18,766 nucleotides of DNA, from NCBI GenBank assembly GCA_023431055.1, contig JAEYXX010000132.1, positions 1 through 18,766 on the forward strand, written 5' to 3'. Positions 1-8,401 of this stretch are shown here, in pieces. The notes below the pieces were generated by a model. That model saw only the letters and a list, made by a program, of their open reading frames with translations. It was not told where the DNA came from and did not search any database. Every line of letters begins with the position of its first letter. Position 1 is the first letter of the stretch. The translations under genes and the position numbers were made by a program. This stretch comes from Pseudomonadota bacterium (lineage in GTDB: Bacteria > Pseudomonadota > Gammaproteobacteria > Pseudomonadales > Pseudomonadaceae).

Positions 1-1637
1 TCAGCCTGACCGTGACCCGTGAGCGTGCCGGTGACTGGCTCAGCGTGCTCGACACCGTGGTCGAGGTGCTGGAGCTTAGCGAGGATGAGCGTGCGCTGTT
101 CGAACGCCGCGTGCGCCAGGGGCGGCGCCCGTTCGAGCCGGTGCCGATCTTGTTCGAACTCTCCGAGGAGCAAATCGCCCGCATCGCGGTCAACCAGTTC
201 CGTCTGCCAGGTGTCGAAGTGGCCGCGCAGCTGGTGCGGCATTACCCGCAGCAGGAGCACTTCGCTCATTCGGTCGGCTATGTCGGGCGCATCAACGAGC
301 AGGAGCTCAAGCGCCTCGATCCTACCGACTATGCCGGCACGCACCATATCGGCAAGACCGGTATCGAGCGCTTCTACGAGGACGAACTGCACGGCGAGGT
401 CGGCTATGAAGAGGTCGAGACCAACGCCCGTGGCCGCGTATTGCGCGTACTCAACCGCGTCGATCCGAAACCAGGCAAGGACATCGTCCTCAGCCTCGAC
501 GTGAACCTGCAGGAGGCGGCCGAGAACGCCCTGGGCGGTCGTCGTGGCGCGGTGGTGGCCATCGATCCGAACAATGGCGAAGTGCTGGCGATGGTCAGCC
601 AACCCAGCTTCGATCCCAACCCCTTCGTCACCGGCATCAGCTTCAAGGCCTATGGTGAACTGCGCGACTCCATCGATCAGCCGCTTTACAACCGGGTACT
701 GCGCGGCCTTTACCCGCCTGGCTCGACCATCAAACCGATGGTCGCCGTGGCTGGCCTCGATGCCGGGGTGGTCACGCCCACCTCGCGGGTGTTCGACCCT
801 GGCTTCTATCAGTTGCCCAACCACAGCCACAAATACCGCAACTGGAACCGTAGCGGTGACGGCTGGGTCGACCTCAACCTGGCCATCGCCCGTTCCAACG
901 ACACCTATTTCTACGATCTGGCGCACAAGATGGGTGTCGATCGCATGCACGACTACATGAGCCGCTTCGGCCTCGGCCAGCGCGTGGCGCTGGACATGTT
1001 CGAGGAAACCGCCGGCCTGATGCCGTCGCGCGACTGGAAACGGGCACGCTATCGCCAGCCCTGGTATCCGGGCGAGACACTGATTCTCGGCATCGGCCAG
1101 GGCTACATGCAGACCACGCCGCTGCAACTGGCGCAGGCCACCGCACTGATGGCTACGCGTGGCAAGTGGATACGCCCGCACCTGGCCAAGAGCGTCGGCG
1201 GTCGTCTGCCCGTGGACCCCAACCCGATGCCCGATATCGTCCTGCGTGACCCGAAATTCTGGGATTACGGCATCCATGGCATGGAAGAAGTGCTGCACGG
1301 CGCTCGCGGTACGGCGCGCAAGGTCGGCGACAGTTCGGTCTATCGCATCGCCGGCAAGAGCGGCACGGCTCAGGTGGTGGCGATCAAGCAGGGCGAGAAG
1401 TACGACCGCAACAAGGTTCAGGAGCGCCACCGCGACCACGCGCTGTTCATCGGTTTTGCGCCTGCGAACAACCCGCAGATCGCCGTCGCGGTGATGGTGG
1501 AGAACGGGGAATCCGGCTCTGGGGTCGCCGCACCAGTGGTCAAGCAGGTCATGGACGCCTGGCTGCTGGACAAGGAAACCGGTCAGCTCAAGGCCGAGTT
1601 CGCGATGCCCAAGCCTGCCGAGGTCAGCCAACGATGA
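1..1637 (+). CDS. mrdA: Penicillin-binding protein 2 (peptidoglycan D,D-transpeptidase), 5'-truncated by the window edge
   Basis: This is the elongasome transpeptidase that crosslinks new lateral-wall peptidoglycan in the periplasm as partner of RodA. The frame is open from base 3, so the first codons and N-terminal membrane anchor lie outside the window. About 544 residues are present; Pseudomonas PBP2 is usually near 645, so roughly 90-100 are missing. Counted from base 3, the penicillin-binding motifs are all intact: SxxK as STIK (Ser about 241, base 723) in YPPGSTIKPMVA, SxN as SND (about 298) and KSGT (about 452). The N-terminal part, with ELSEEQIARIAVNQFRLPGV and the HHIGKTGIERFYEDEL stretch, is the dimerisation/pedestal domain typical of PBP2 rather than PBP3. 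Its stop overlaps the rodA start, which indicates translational coupling. Pseudomonas databases often call this gene pbpA. Confidence 0.96.
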   Translation, partial: SLTVTRERAGDWLSVLDTVVEVLELSEDERALFERRVRQGRRPFEPVPILFELSEEQIARIAVNQFRLPGVEVAAQLVRHYPQQEHFAHSVGYVGRINEQELKRLDPTDYAGTHHIGKTGIERFYEDELHGEVGYEEVETNARGRVLRVLNRVDPKPGKDIVLSLDVNLQEAAENALGGRRGAVVAIDPNNGEVLAMVSQPSFDPNPFVTGISFKAYGELRDSIDQPLYNRVLRGLYPPGSTIKPMVAVAGLDAGVVTPTSRVFDPGFYQLPNHSHKYRNWNRSGDGWVDLNLAIARSNDTYFYDLAHKMGVDRMHDYMSRFGLGQRVALDMFEETAGLMPSRDWKRARYRQPWYPGETLILGIGQGYMQTTPLQLAQATALMATRGKWIRPHLAKSVGGRLPVDPNPMPDIVLRDPKFWDYGIHGMEEVLHGARGTARKVGDSSVYRIAGKSGTAQVVAIKQGEKYDRNKVQERHRDHALFIGFAPANNPQIAVAVMVENGESGSGVAAPVVKQVMDAWLLDKETGQLKAEFAMPKPAEVSQR

Positions 1638-2779
1638 TGAGCAATTTCGACCGTACCCTGTCCGACGAGGACGTACTGCGTCGTCGCGCCAGCCTGTTGC
1701 AGCGCATGCATATCGATGGCTGGCTGTTGTTGCTGCTGCTGATCCTCGGCGCTGGCAGCCTGTTCATCCTCTATTCGGCCAGTGGCAAGAACATCGATCT
1801 GTTGCTCAAGCAGGCGTCCTCGTTCGGCCTCGGCATGCTCGCAGTGGTGGTGATCGCCCAGTTCGACCCACGCTTCATGGCGCGCTGGGTGCCTCTTGCC
1901 TACGTGATGGGCGTCGCGTTGCTGATGGTGGTGGAGGTAATGGGCCATACCGCAATGGGCGCCACACGCTGGATCAATATCCCCGGGGTGATCCGCTTCC
2001 AGCCGTCGGAGCTGATGAAAATCATCATGCCGATGACCATCGCCTGGTACCTGTCGCGGCACAACCTGCCGCCGCGCTTCAAGCACATTGTCATCAGTCT
2101 GGCGATGATCGGTGTGCCCTTCGTACTGATCGTCAAACAACCGGACCTGGGCACCTCGTTGCTGATCCTCGCCTCGGGTGCGTTCGTGGTGTTCATGGCC
2201 GGCCTGCAGTGGCGCTGGATCATCGGCGCCGCCGCTGCCGTGGTGCCGATTGCAGTAGGCATGTGGTACTTCGTCATGCACGATTACCAGAAGCGCCGGG
2301 TGCTGACTTTTCTCAATCCGGAGAGCGACCCGCTGGGGGCGGGCTGGAACATCATCCAGTCGAAGGCGGCCATCGGCTCCGGCGGGGTGCTGGGCAAGGG
2401 TTGGCTACTGGGCACGCAGTCGCACCTGGACTTTTTGCCGGAAAGCCACACGGACTTTATCATTGCCGTGCTCGCGGAGGAGTTCGGCCTGGTTGGTGTC
2501 TGTTTGTTGCTGTTGATGTATCTGCTGTTGCTTGCCCGCGGCTTGGTGATTACCGTCCAGGCGCAGACACTGTTCGGCAAGCTGCTGGCCGGGGCGCTGA
2601 CCATGACCTTTTTCGTCTACGTATTCGTCAACATCGGTATGGTCAGCGGGCTGCTGCCGGTGGTTGGGGTGCCGCTGCCCTTCATTAGCTACGGAGGAAC
2701 CCATCTGGTCACGCTGTTGTCAGGCTTCGGGATATTGATGGCGATCCACACCCACAGAAAGTGGATCGCTCAGGTTTGA
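1634..2779 (+). CDS. rodA: RodA, SEDS-family peptidoglycan glycosyltransferase
   Basis: RodA is an inner-membrane SEDS polymerase that extends glycan strands from lipid II in the elongasome with PBP2. The 381-residue product has about ten hydrophobic segments, beginning with DGWLLLLLLILGAGSLFIL after a short basic cytoplasmic tail. SEDS hallmarks are visible: FQPSELMKI, KQPDLGTS, and FLPESHTDFIIAVLAEEFG, whose Asp (residue 274) corresponds to the catalytic Asp of E. coli RodA. The C-terminal VGVPLPFISYGGT motif is also present. The ATG at 1634 forms an ATGA overlap with the mrdA stop, and a GAGGT ribosome-binding site at 1620-1624 sits 9 nt upstream. The adjacent ATG at 1637 is an alternative start that is slightly too far from this site. 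The gene is expected to be co-transcribed with mrdA and the following mltB. Confidence 0.96.
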   Translation: MMSNFDRTLSDEDVLRRRASLLQRMHIDGWLLLLLLILGAGSLFILYSASGKNIDLLLKQASSFGLGMLAVVVIAQFDPRFMARWVPLAYVMGVALLMVVEVMGHTAMGATRWINIPGVIRFQPSELMKIIMPMTIAWYLSRHNLPPRFKHIVISLAMIGVPFVLIVKQPDLGTSLLILASGAFVVFMAGLQWRWIIGAAAAVVPIAVGMWYFVMHDYQKRRVLTFLNPESDPLGAGWNIIQSKAAIGSGGVLGKGWLLGTQSHLDFLPESHTDFIIAVLAEEFGLVGVCLLLLMYLLLLARGLVITVQAQTLFGKLLAGALTMTFFVYVFVNIGMVSGLLPVVGVPLPFISYGGTHLVTLLSGFGILMAIHTHRKWIAQV

Positions 2780-2798
2780 TTTGGGGGTTGTGAGTTAA

Positions 2799-3809
2799 AT
2801 GCATGCATTGCGCAGTTGGGCCGCTCGGGCATTCATGGGCGTAGGTCTGGCCGGGGTGCTCGGTGGCGGCGCCCAGGCGTTGGCTGCCGATTACCAGAAC
2901 TCGCCGCAGGTGACCGAGTTCGTCGAGGAAATGACCCGTGACTACGGTTTCGCCAGCGAGCAGTTGTACGCGCTGTTCGCCGATGTCGAGCGCAAGCAGG
3001 CGATTCTCGATGCCATCTCGCGTCCGGCCGAGAAGGTCAAACCCTGGAAGGAATACCGGCCGATCTTCATTACCGACAAGCGTATCTCCCAGGGTGTTGA
3101 GTTCTGGAGCAAGAACCAGGCTGCACTGGAGAAGGCCGAGGCCGAGTACGGCGTACCGCCGCAATTCATCGTCGCCATCATCGGTGTAGAAACCTTCTAC
3201 GGTGGCAACACCGGTAGCTGGCGGGTGATGGACGCATTGTCCACCCTGGCCTTCGATTATCCGCCGCGCGCGCCGTTCTTCCGCAAGGAGCTGCGCGAGT
3301 TCCTCATGCTGACGCGCGAGGAGCAGGTCGATCCGCTTTCGCTCAAAGGCTCCTATGCCGGTGCCATGGGCTTGCCGCAGTTCATGCCGAGCAGCTTCCG
3401 CGCCTATGCCGTGGACTTCGACGGCGACGGCCACATCAACATCTGGAGCAACCCGACCGATGCCATTGGCAGCGTCGCCAGCTATTTCAAACGCCATGGC
3501 TGGCAGGCCGGTGGCCAGGTCGCCAGCCGCGTCCAGGTCAGCGGTGCGCGCGTCGATGAAGGCCTGACCCAGGGCCTGGATCCGGTGAAGAATGTTGCCG
3601 AATTGCGCGCGCTGGGCTGGAAGAGCCAGGACAAGCTGGCCGAAGACGTGCCGGTGACGGCGTTTCGTCTGGAAGGTGCCGAAGGCGACGAATACTGGTT
3701 CGGTTTGCCCAACTTCTACACCATCACCCGCTACAATCGCAGCGTGATGTATGCCATGGCGGTCAACCAACTGGCCGAGCTGCTGGTCGAAGCACGGGGT
3801 AATCGATGA
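2799..3809 (+). CDS. sltB1: MltB-family lytic murein transglycosylase (SltB1-like)
   Basis: This enzyme cleaves the MurNAc-GlcNAc bond to give 1,6-anhydro products in the periplasm. The 336-residue protein starts with a Sec-type signal peptide (basic MHALRSWAAR, then a hydrophobic run ending near AQALAA) without a lipobox, so a soluble periplasmic form is likely, as for Pseudomonas SltB1. The MltB/Slt35 fold is shown by FIVAIIGVETFYGGNTG with catalytic Glu131, by AGAMGLPQFMPSSFRAYAVD, and by an EF-hand-like loop DFDGDGHINIW (residues 206 onward). The C-terminal YNRSVMYAMAVNQLAELL is also typical of the family. The gene starts 19 nt after rodA and its stop overlaps the rlpA start (ATGA), which fits a cell-wall operon. 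There is a second member of the same family at 8479-9735. The symbol is by synteny and similarity; mltB would also be acceptable. Confidence 0.93.
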   Translation: MHALRSWAARAFMGVGLAGVLGGGAQALAADYQNSPQVTEFVEEMTRDYGFASEQLYALFADVERKQAILDAISRPAEKVKPWKEYRPIFITDKRISQGVEFWSKNQAALEKAEAEYGVPPQFIVAIIGVETFYGGNTGSWRVMDALSTLAFDYPPRAPFFRKELREFLMLTREEQVDPLSLKGSYAGAMGLPQFMPSSFRAYAVDFDGDGHINIWSNPTDAIGSVASYFKRHGWQAGGQVASRVQVSGARVDEGLTQGLDPVKNVAELRALGWKSQDKLAEDVPVTAFRLEGAEGDEYWFGLPNFYTITRYNRSVMYAMAVNQLAELLVEARGNR

Positions 3810-4819
3810 GTGCGTCCAAACTGCTGCCGCTGGCAGCCTGCGTAACGGCAGCGCTGTTGCTGGCGAGCTGCTCTTCCAATCGGGCACCGCAACCTGCGGT
3901 AACGCCCGGTCAGTCCGCCGGCATCTCCGGCCCGGATGATTTCAACCGCCCCCACAAGGATGGCGCGCCCTGGTGGGATGTCGATGTCTCGAAGATTCAG
4001 GACGCCATTCCCATGCCGCACTACGGGCCGGTTAAGGCCAGCCCCTACGTGGTGTTCGGCAAGCAGTACTTCCCGATTCAGGATGCGCGCCGCTATCAGG
4101 CGGTCGGTCCGGCGTCCTGGTACGGCACCAAGTTCCATGGCCAGGCCACGGCCAACGGCGAGACCTACGACCTGTACGGCATGACCGCGGCGCACAAGAC
4201 GCTGCCGCTGCCCAGCTACGTACGGGTGACCAACCTGGAAAACGGCAAGACCGTGATTCTGCGGGTCAACGACCGCGGGCCGTTCTATTCCGACCGCATC
4301 ATCGACCTGTCCTTCGCCGCGGCGAAGAAGCTCGGCTATGCCGAGAAGGGCACCGCGCGGGTCAAGGTCGAAGGTATCGACCCGCACGAATGGTGGGCGC
4401 AGCAGGGCCGTCCGGTGCCGCTGGTGCTGGCTAATAATCAGCCGGCCAAGGCTGCCGTTGCCCAGCCCGTCGCACAGCCTGCGCCGCAGCCCGTCGAGCA
4501 CTACTCGCCGCCGCCCACGCAGCACGCCGCTGCGGTGGTGCCGGTGCAGATCGACGCAAAAAAAAACGATTCACTCGGAGCCTCTGGCCTGTATCTCCAG
4601 GTGGGAGCCTTCGCCAATCCGGACGCTGCGGAGCTGCTCAAGTCCAAGCTGACCCAGACCAGCAGTGTGCCGGTGTTCATCAGCTCAGTGGTACGCGACC
4701 AGCAGATTCTGCACCGGGTCCGCATGGGGCCGATCAGCAACCAGGGCGAGGCTGAACAGCTGCAGAGTAGCGTGCGTCTGGCCAACCTCGGTCAGCCCAC
4801 GCTGGTACGCGCCGACTGA
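3806..4819 (+). CDS. rlpA: RlpA, septal lytic transglycosylase lipoprotein with C-terminal SPOR domain
   Basis: In P. aeruginosa RlpA is an outer-membrane lipoprotein that cuts glycan strands stripped of stem peptides and is recruited to septa by its SPOR domain. The 337-residue product has a lipoprotein signal with lipobox LASC (Cys22). A double-psi beta-barrel spans about residues 100-185 (GPASWYGTKFHGQ, NGETYD, RVNDRGPF). The residues matching the P. aeruginosa catalytic set are Glu119, His130 and Asp156, each one position earlier than in P. aeruginosa as I recall it. A Pro/Gln/Ala-rich linker (about 205-250) leads to a SPOR domain (about 257-335, starting LYLQVGAFANPDAAELL). The ATG overlaps the sltB1 stop by 4 nt. 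A run of nine A at 4558-4566 lies in the linker, just before the SPOR domain. All key residues are present, so the protein should be functional. Confidence 0.96.
   Translation: MSASKLLPLAACVTAALLLASCSSNRAPQPAVTPGQSAGISGPDDFNRPHKDGAPWWDVDVSKIQDAIPMPHYGPVKASPYVVFGKQYFPIQDARRYQAVGPASWYGTKFHGQATANGETYDLYGMTAAHKTLPLPSYVRVTNLENGKTVILRVNDRGPFYSDRIIDLSFAAAKKLGYAEKGTARVKVEGIDPHEWWAQQGRPVPLVLANNQPAKAAVAQPVAQPAPQPVEHYSPPPTQHAAAVVPVQIDAKKNDSLGASGLYLQVGAFANPDAAELLKSKLTQTSSVPVFISSVVRDQQILHRVRMGPISNQGEAEQLQSSVRLANLGQPTLVRAD
4558..4566 (+). repeat. Nine-A homopolymer inside rlpA
   Basis: Nine consecutive A occur in an otherwise GC-rich gene, reading GCA AAA AAA AAC (Ala-Lys-Lys-Asn) at the linker-SPOR boundary of RlpA. 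Runs of this length are known sites of polymerase slippage. Slippage into one alternative frame would end at the stop near 4650. Slippage into the other would end near 4755. Both would remove the SPOR domain. Confidence 0.9.
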
Positions 4820-4830
4820 TGGCAACTTAA

Positions 4831-4844
4831 CCGGCATGTGCCGG
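4831..4844. other. Small palindrome after rlpA
   Basis: CCGGCATGTGCCGG is a perfect 6-bp dyad with a TG centre, 12 nt after the rlpA stop in the 108-nt gap before dacC. There is no T-run after it, so I do not call it a terminator. The rest of the gap holds a GCCCCTTTGGGGC dyad (4882-4894) and no promoter I would defend. Confidence 0.4.
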
Positions 4845-4927
4845 ACTAATCCGAGGCTTGCCTGCTGGCGAGTCGAAAGATGCCCCTTTGGGGCTGTACA
4901 ACCCACGCAATGACTTTCGAGAGACGG

Positions 4928-6103
4928 ATGAACATCACCAGCTTCGTGCAACGTGCTTCACTGGTTCTTACCCTTCTGGCCGCGCCGCTCGCCACGGCCA
5001 ACCAGCAGGTGGTGCCTGCGCCGCCGCAACTGGCCGCCAAATCCTACGTGCTGATGGATGCCGCCAGCGGCAATGTCCTGGTCGAGAACAACGCTGACGA
5101 GCGCCTGCCGCCAGCCAGCCTGACCAAGCTGATGACCGCCTACATCGCCACGCTGGAAATTCGTAATGGCAAGATCGGCGAGAAGGATCTGGTCACCATC
5201 AGCGAGCACGCCTGGCGTACCGGCGGTGCCGCTTCCGGTGGTTCCACCATGTTCCTGCCGGTGAACAGTCAGGCCACGGTCGACGACCTGCTGCACGGCA
5301 TCATCATCCAGTCCGGCAACGATGCGAGCATTGCCATCGCCGAATACATCGCCGGTAGCGAAGATGCCTTCGCCGACATGATGAACGCCACTGCCGAGCG
5401 CCTGGGCATGAAGAACAGCCACTTCATGAATGCCACTGGCCTGCCGCACCCCGAGCATTACTCCAGTGCCCATGACATGGCGATCCTGGCCCGCGCGATC
5501 ATCAACGAAGACGCCGAGCACTACGCGATCTACTCGCAGAAGGAATTCCTCTGGAACAACATCAAGCAGCCAAACCGCAACCTGCTGTTGTGGCGTGACC
5601 GCACCGTCGACGGCCTGAAGACCGGCCACACCTCCGAGGCCGGCTATTGCCTGGTGGCCTCGGCGGTGCGTGATGGCGCGCGCATGATCACCTCGGTATT
5701 CGGTACCGACAGTGAGCAGGCCCGTGCAGCGGAAACCCAGAAGCTGCTGACCTACGGTTTCCGCTTCTTCGAAAGCCGCACCTTCTATCAGAAAGGTACC
5801 GAGCTGGCTCAGGCCACTGTCTGGAAAGGCGCCACGAACCAGGTCAAGGCCGGCCTGGCCGAAGACCTGACCATGACCCTGCCGAAGGGCCAGCTGGAAA
5901 AGCTGCAGGCCAGCATGACGCTCAACCCGCAGCTTGTTGCGCCGATCCAGCAGGGCGACGTGATCGGCAAGGTAGAAGTCAAACTGGGTGACGAGGTGGT
6001 GCGCAGCACTGATCTGGTAGCCCTGCAGTCGGTAGAAGAGGGCGGGCTGCTGCGCCGTCTGTGGGACAGCATCCGCCTGTTCTTCTTCGGGCTGTTCAAC
6101 TGA
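4928..6103 (+). CDS. dacC: D-alanyl-D-alanine carboxypeptidase, PBP5/6 type
   Basis: This low-molecular-weight PBP removes the terminal D-Ala from pentapeptides on the outer face of the inner membrane. From the ATG at 4928 it has 391 residues. An upstream in-frame ATG at 4880 would put 16 non-signal-like residues before the signal peptide, so I reject it; a GA-rich stretch (GAGAGACGG) directly precedes 4928. The signal peptide ([20 protein letters not shown]) likely ends around ATA-N. Active-site motifs are Ser64-Leu-Thr-Lys67, Ser129-Gly-Asn and Lys231-Thr-Gly ([14 protein letters not shown]). The C-terminus carries the PBP5 beta-domain and ends in an amphipathic anchor, [16 protein letters not shown]. 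It follows rlpA after 108 nt and is followed by a very strong hairpin. Other Pseudomonas annotations may call it dacA. Confidence 0.95.
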   Translation: MNITSFVQRASLVLTLLAAPLATANQQVVPAPPQLAAKSYVLMDAASGNVLVENNADERLPPASLTKLMTAYIATLEIRNGKIGEKDLVTISEHAWRTGGAASGGSTMFLPVNSQATVDDLLHGIIIQSGNDASIAIAEYIAGSEDAFADMMNATAERLGMKNSHFMNATGLPHPEHYSSAHDMAILARAIINEDAEHYAIYSQKEFLWNNIKQPNRNLLLWRDRTVDGLKTGHTSEAGYCLVASAVRDGARMITSVFGTDSEQARAAETQKLLTYGFRFFESRTFYQKGTELAQATVWKGATNQVKAGLAEDLTMTLPKGQLEKLQASMTLNPQLVAPIQQGDVIGKVEVKLGDEVVRSTDLVALQSVEEGGLLRRLWDSIRLFFFGLFN

Positions 6104-6320
6104 CCGCAGGTGCTGGCAGCGCCCGAGCTGTAGCCAGGCATTGAAAACGGCGGAGCAGGACCCATTTACCTCTGGTAAAGGGTGCTGCTCCGCCGTTTCA
6201 TTCGATCTGTTTCCGGGTTGCTGCGCCTTCGTGCCGACCGCCTCGCCGAGGTGCCTGACTTATCCGTCCACCCCAATCCGGGGCGGGCCTTTCTGGACGG
6301 GCCATAAGCCCGCTGATGAC
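6104..6320 (+). other. dacC-ybeD intergenic region
   Basis: This 217-nt gap holds the long hairpin at 6145-6198. It also holds a GC-rich stretch with smaller dyads near 6268-6310, for example CCCCAATCCGGGG. A frame open through the gap joins the ybeD frame, but its sequence before 6321 does not look coding. A promoter for ybeD-lipB is expected downstream of the hairpin, but I see no convincing -35/-10 pair. Confidence 0.5.
6145..6198 (+). terminator. Long hairpin after dacC, probable terminator
   Basis: The arms AAACGGCGGAGCAG (6145-6158) and CTGCTCCGCCGTTT (6185-6198) pair perfectly over 14 bp. The interior continues the pairing, with ACCC against GGGT and TTTACC against GGTAAA, broken only by one mismatch (6159/6184) and one bulge (6164), around a TCT loop. 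The 5' arm is preceded by A and the 3' arm ends in TTT, so it could work in both directions, although the T-run is short. It lies 41 nt after the dacC stop and separates the cell-wall genes from ybeD-lipB. Confidence 0.75.
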
Positions 6321-6599
6321 ATGACCGATACAGACGTTCAACCACCCAAAATCGAGTTCCCCTGCGAGCGTTACCCGATCAAGGTAATAGGCACTGCCGG
6401 CGACGGTTTCTCCGATCTGGTGATCGAAGTGATCCAGCGTCACGCCCCGGACCTGGATGCCTCGACCCTGGTGATGCGTGACAGCCGCAATGGCAACTTC
6501 CTCTCCGTTCAGGTGCTGATCACCGCGACCAGCGTCGAGCAGCTGCAGGCGATTCACGTCGACCTGCGGGCGACCGGCCGCGTGCACATGGTGCTGTGA
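6321..6599 (+). CDS. ybeD: YbeD/DUF493 family small protein
   Basis: This 92-residue cytoplasmic protein belongs to the DUF493 (YbeD) family, whose members have an ACT-like alpha/beta fold and sit next to lipB in many gammaproteobacteria. Family features are the N-terminal [14 protein letters not shown], the middle VIQRHAP and [18 protein letters not shown], and the terminal [12 protein letters not shown] chose the ATG at 6321 because the homologous sequence begins there, although the ribosome-binding site is weak. The frame stays open upstream to 6141, but that part runs through the dacC terminator hairpin. It is followed within 5 nt by lipB, so the two are probably one transcript. Its role is not firmly known; a regulatory or accessory role in lipoate metabolism is suggested only by context. 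Confidence 0.92.
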   Translation: MTDTDVQPPKIEFPCERYPIKVIGTAGDGFSDLVIEVIQRHAPDLDASTLVMRDSRNGNFLSVQVLITATSVEQLQAIHVDLRATGRVHMVL

Positions 6600-6604
6600 C
6601 CCTC

Positions 6605-7222
6605 ATGCCCGAGCTTGTCGTGCGTCATCTTGGGCTGGTCGAGTACCAGCCCACCCTGGAAAGCATGCGCCAGTTGACCCGTGAGCGCGACGAGCAGACG
6701 CCTGATGAGATCTGGTTGCTGCAGCACCCACGGGTCTTCACTCAGGGCCAGGCCGGCAAGGCCGAGCATGTGCTCGCTGCTGGCGATATTCCGGTGATTC
6801 AGGTCGAGCGCGGCGGTCAGGTGACCTATCACGGCCCCGGGCAACTGGTGGCCTATCTGATGCTGGATCTGCGTCGTCTCGATCTGGGCGTGCGTGAACT
6901 GGTCACCGCCATGGAACAGAGCCTGGTCGATCTGCTGGCCGGCTACGGTATCGAGGCTGCGCCGAAGGCCGATGCGCCAGGTGTATATGTCGCAGGCGAC
7001 AAGATTGCTTCCCTGGGCCTGCGTGTCAGCCGCGGCTGCTCCTTCCATGGTCTGGCGCTGAACGTCGATATGGACATGACGCCCTTCCTGCGCATCAACC
7101 CCTGTGGCTATGCTGGGCTGAAGATGGTGCAGCTCAGGGATCTGGTCGATGCACCGCCGTCAATCGACGAGGTGGCGCAGCGGCTGGAACAGGTGCTGCG
7201 CGTCAGGTTGGGATATCGCTAA
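6605..7222 (+). CDS. lipB: Octanoyl-[acyl-carrier-protein]:protein N-octanoyltransferase
   Basis: LipB moves octanoate from acyl carrier protein to the lipoyl domains of 2-oxoacid dehydrogenases and the glycine cleavage H protein, the first step of endogenous lipoate synthesis in the cytoplasm. The 205-residue product carries [16 protein letters not shown], the [11 protein letters not shown] motif with the active-site Lys133, and [14 protein letters not shown] with the catalytic Cys167 that forms the acyl-enzyme. The ATG at 6605 gives an N-terminus of the same length before LGL as other Pseudomonas LipB proteins I recall. A GTG at 6596 (GTGA overlap with the ybeD stop) would add three residues. 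It ends 61 nt before the convergent lipA, with a hairpin between them. Confidence 0.96.
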   Translation: MPELVVRHLGLVEYQPTLESMRQLTRERDEQTPDEIWLLQHPRVFTQGQAGKAEHVLAAGDIPVIQVERGGQVTYHGPGQLVAYLMLDLRRLDLGVRELVTAMEQSLVDLLAGYGIEAAPKADAPGVYVAGDKIASLGLRVSRGCSFHGLALNVDMDMTPFLRINPCGYAGLKMVQLRDLVDAPPSIDEVAQRLEQVLRVRLGYR

Positions 7223-7236
7223 GCAGCAGAAACACA

Positions 7237-7261
7237 AAAGGGGCGCCATGGGCACCCCTTT
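7237..7261. terminator. Bidirectional terminator between convergent lipB and lipA
   Basis: AAAGGGG (7237-7243) pairs with CCCCTTT (7255-7261). After one C-A mismatch, three more pairs (GCC/GGC) close on an ATG loop. The stem is flanked by A-rich sequence on the left and TCGTTTATT on the right, giving a U-rich tail in both directions. It lies 14 nt after the lipB stop and 21 nt past the lipA stop on the other strand. Confidence 0.85.
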
Positions 7262-7282
7262 CGTTTATTCAGCGATTACTGA

Positions 7283-8335
7283 TCAGTTCAGATTCAGCGC
7301 CGGAATCAGGCTGGCGTTGACTTCCTGGCCCGGCACCGGGACTGGAGCGGCGAGGCCCAGGTTGTTCTTCTCGAACACACGGTCGGCGCGGTAGCTGGAG
7401 CGTACCAGCGGGCCGGCGGCGACTTCCATGAAGCCTTTCTCCAGGCCGATATCACGCAAGCGATTGAACTCTTCGGGGCTCACCCAGCGCTGCACCTTGA
7501 GGTGGTTGCGGGTGGGTTGCAGGTACTGGCCAAGGGTGAGGATGTCCACGCCGATGGCACGCAGGTCATCCATGGTTTCCAGGATTTCCTCGTCGGTTTC
7601 ACCCAGGCCGAGCATCAGGCTGGTCTTGGTCAGCACGTCCGGGCGGTGCTTCTTGGCGTGCTCGAGCACCTTGAGGGTTTTCTCGTAGCCGGCACGAGGG
7701 TCACGGACTACGTGAGTGAGGCGTTTGACTGTCTCGACGTTCTGCGCGAAGACTTCCAGGCCGGAGTCGACCACGCGCTCGATCGCCTGATGATCGCCAT
7801 CGAAATCCGGGGTCAGAGCTTCGACCACCACCTGCGGGGTGTTTTCCTTGATCGCTCGCACGCAGGCGGCATAGTGCCCTGCGCCGCCATCCTCGAGGTC
7901 GTCACGGTCCACCGAGGTGAGCACGATGTAACGCAGGGCCATCAGCTCCACCGACTTGGCGGTGTTCTGCGGCTCTTCCAGATCCAGCCAGCCATTGGGG
8001 TTGCCGGTGTCCACGGCGCAGAAGCGGCAGGCACGGGTGCATACCGAACCCATCAGCATGATGGTGGCCGTGCCATTGGACCAGCATTCGCCCATGTTCG
8101 GGCAATGCGATTCCTGGCACACAGTGCTCAGACGATGTTCGCCGACGTTGCGCTTTACCGCCTCGAAACGGCTGCCACCCGGGGCTTTGACCCGCAGCCA
8201 CTTGGGCTTGGGCTCGAAAACCTGGGGTTCGGCCGAGGCGCGGCGCTTCTGACCATCCTTGATCGCGGTGATGCCTTGGGCGGTGCGGAATTTTTCGCCG
8301 CTGGCGACGGATTTGGGCGAGGAAGTGTCGGACAT
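7283..8335 (-). CDS. lipA: Lipoyl synthase (radical SAM)
   Basis: LipA inserts two sulfurs into the protein-bound octanoyl chain made by LipB, using two [4Fe-4S] clusters. From the ATG at 8335 it has 350 residues. The auxiliary-cluster cysteines are Cys73, Cys78 and Cys84 ([15 protein letters not shown]), and the radical SAM CxxxCxxC is Cys99, Cys103 and Cys106 ([17 protein letters not shown]). The C-terminal RSSYRAD carries the conserved serine that ligates the auxiliary cluster. The frame is open 22 codons further upstream, but homology begins near [10 protein letters not shown], so the inner start is preferred. A possible extended -10 promoter lies at 8393-8401. The gene points toward lipB rather than following it, which is unlike the co-directional lipB-lipA I recall for other pseudomonads. 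Confidence 0.97.
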   Translation of the reverse strand: MSDTSSPKSVASGEKFRTAQGITAIKDGQKRRASAEPQVFEPKPKWLRVKAPGGSRFEAVKRNVGEHRLSTVCQESHCPNMGECWSNGTATIMLMGSVCTRACRFCAVDTGNPNGWLDLEEPQNTAKSVELMALRYIVLTSVDRDDLEDGGAGHYAACVRAIKENTPQVVVEALTPDFDGDHQAIERVVDSGLEVFAQNVETVKRLTHVVRDPRAGYEKTLKVLEHAKKHRPDVLTKTSLMLGLGETDEEILETMDDLRAIGVDILTLGQYLQPTRNHLKVQRWVSPEEFNRLRDIGLEKGFMEVAAGPLVRSSYRADRVFEKNNLGLAAPVPVPGQEVNASLIPALNLN

Positions 8336-8392
8336 CGGAAATCTGGGCTCCGGTAGAGGCTCCGTGGGCAGGTGGCTTTTGGCCGCCCGCCA

Positions 8393-8401
8393 GTCTACCA
8401 C
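8393..8401 (-). promoter_or_regulatory. Possible extended -10 promoter for lipA
   Basis: On the minus strand the sequence reads TGG-TAGACT, an extended -10 (TGn) with 4 of 6 matches to TATAAT, 57 nt upstream of the lipA ATG. There is no good -35 at 17 nt. The call rests on this motif and the position only. Confidence 0.35.

Noticed and set aside
2709..3887. Minus-strand open frame of 392 codons antisense to the sltB1 gene
   Set aside because: It is explained as a shadow of a clear MltB-family gene, with Asp/Gly/Val-rich low-information sequence and no motif.
4882..4894. GCCCCTTTGGGGC dyad upstream of dacC as a terminator
   Set aside because: It has only a 5-bp stem and no T-run after it, and dacC starts 33 nt later.
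6141..6320. Longer ybeD start
   Set aside because: The extra 60 residues would be encoded by the dacC terminator hairpin and have no family resemblance; the DUF493 similarity begins at 6321.
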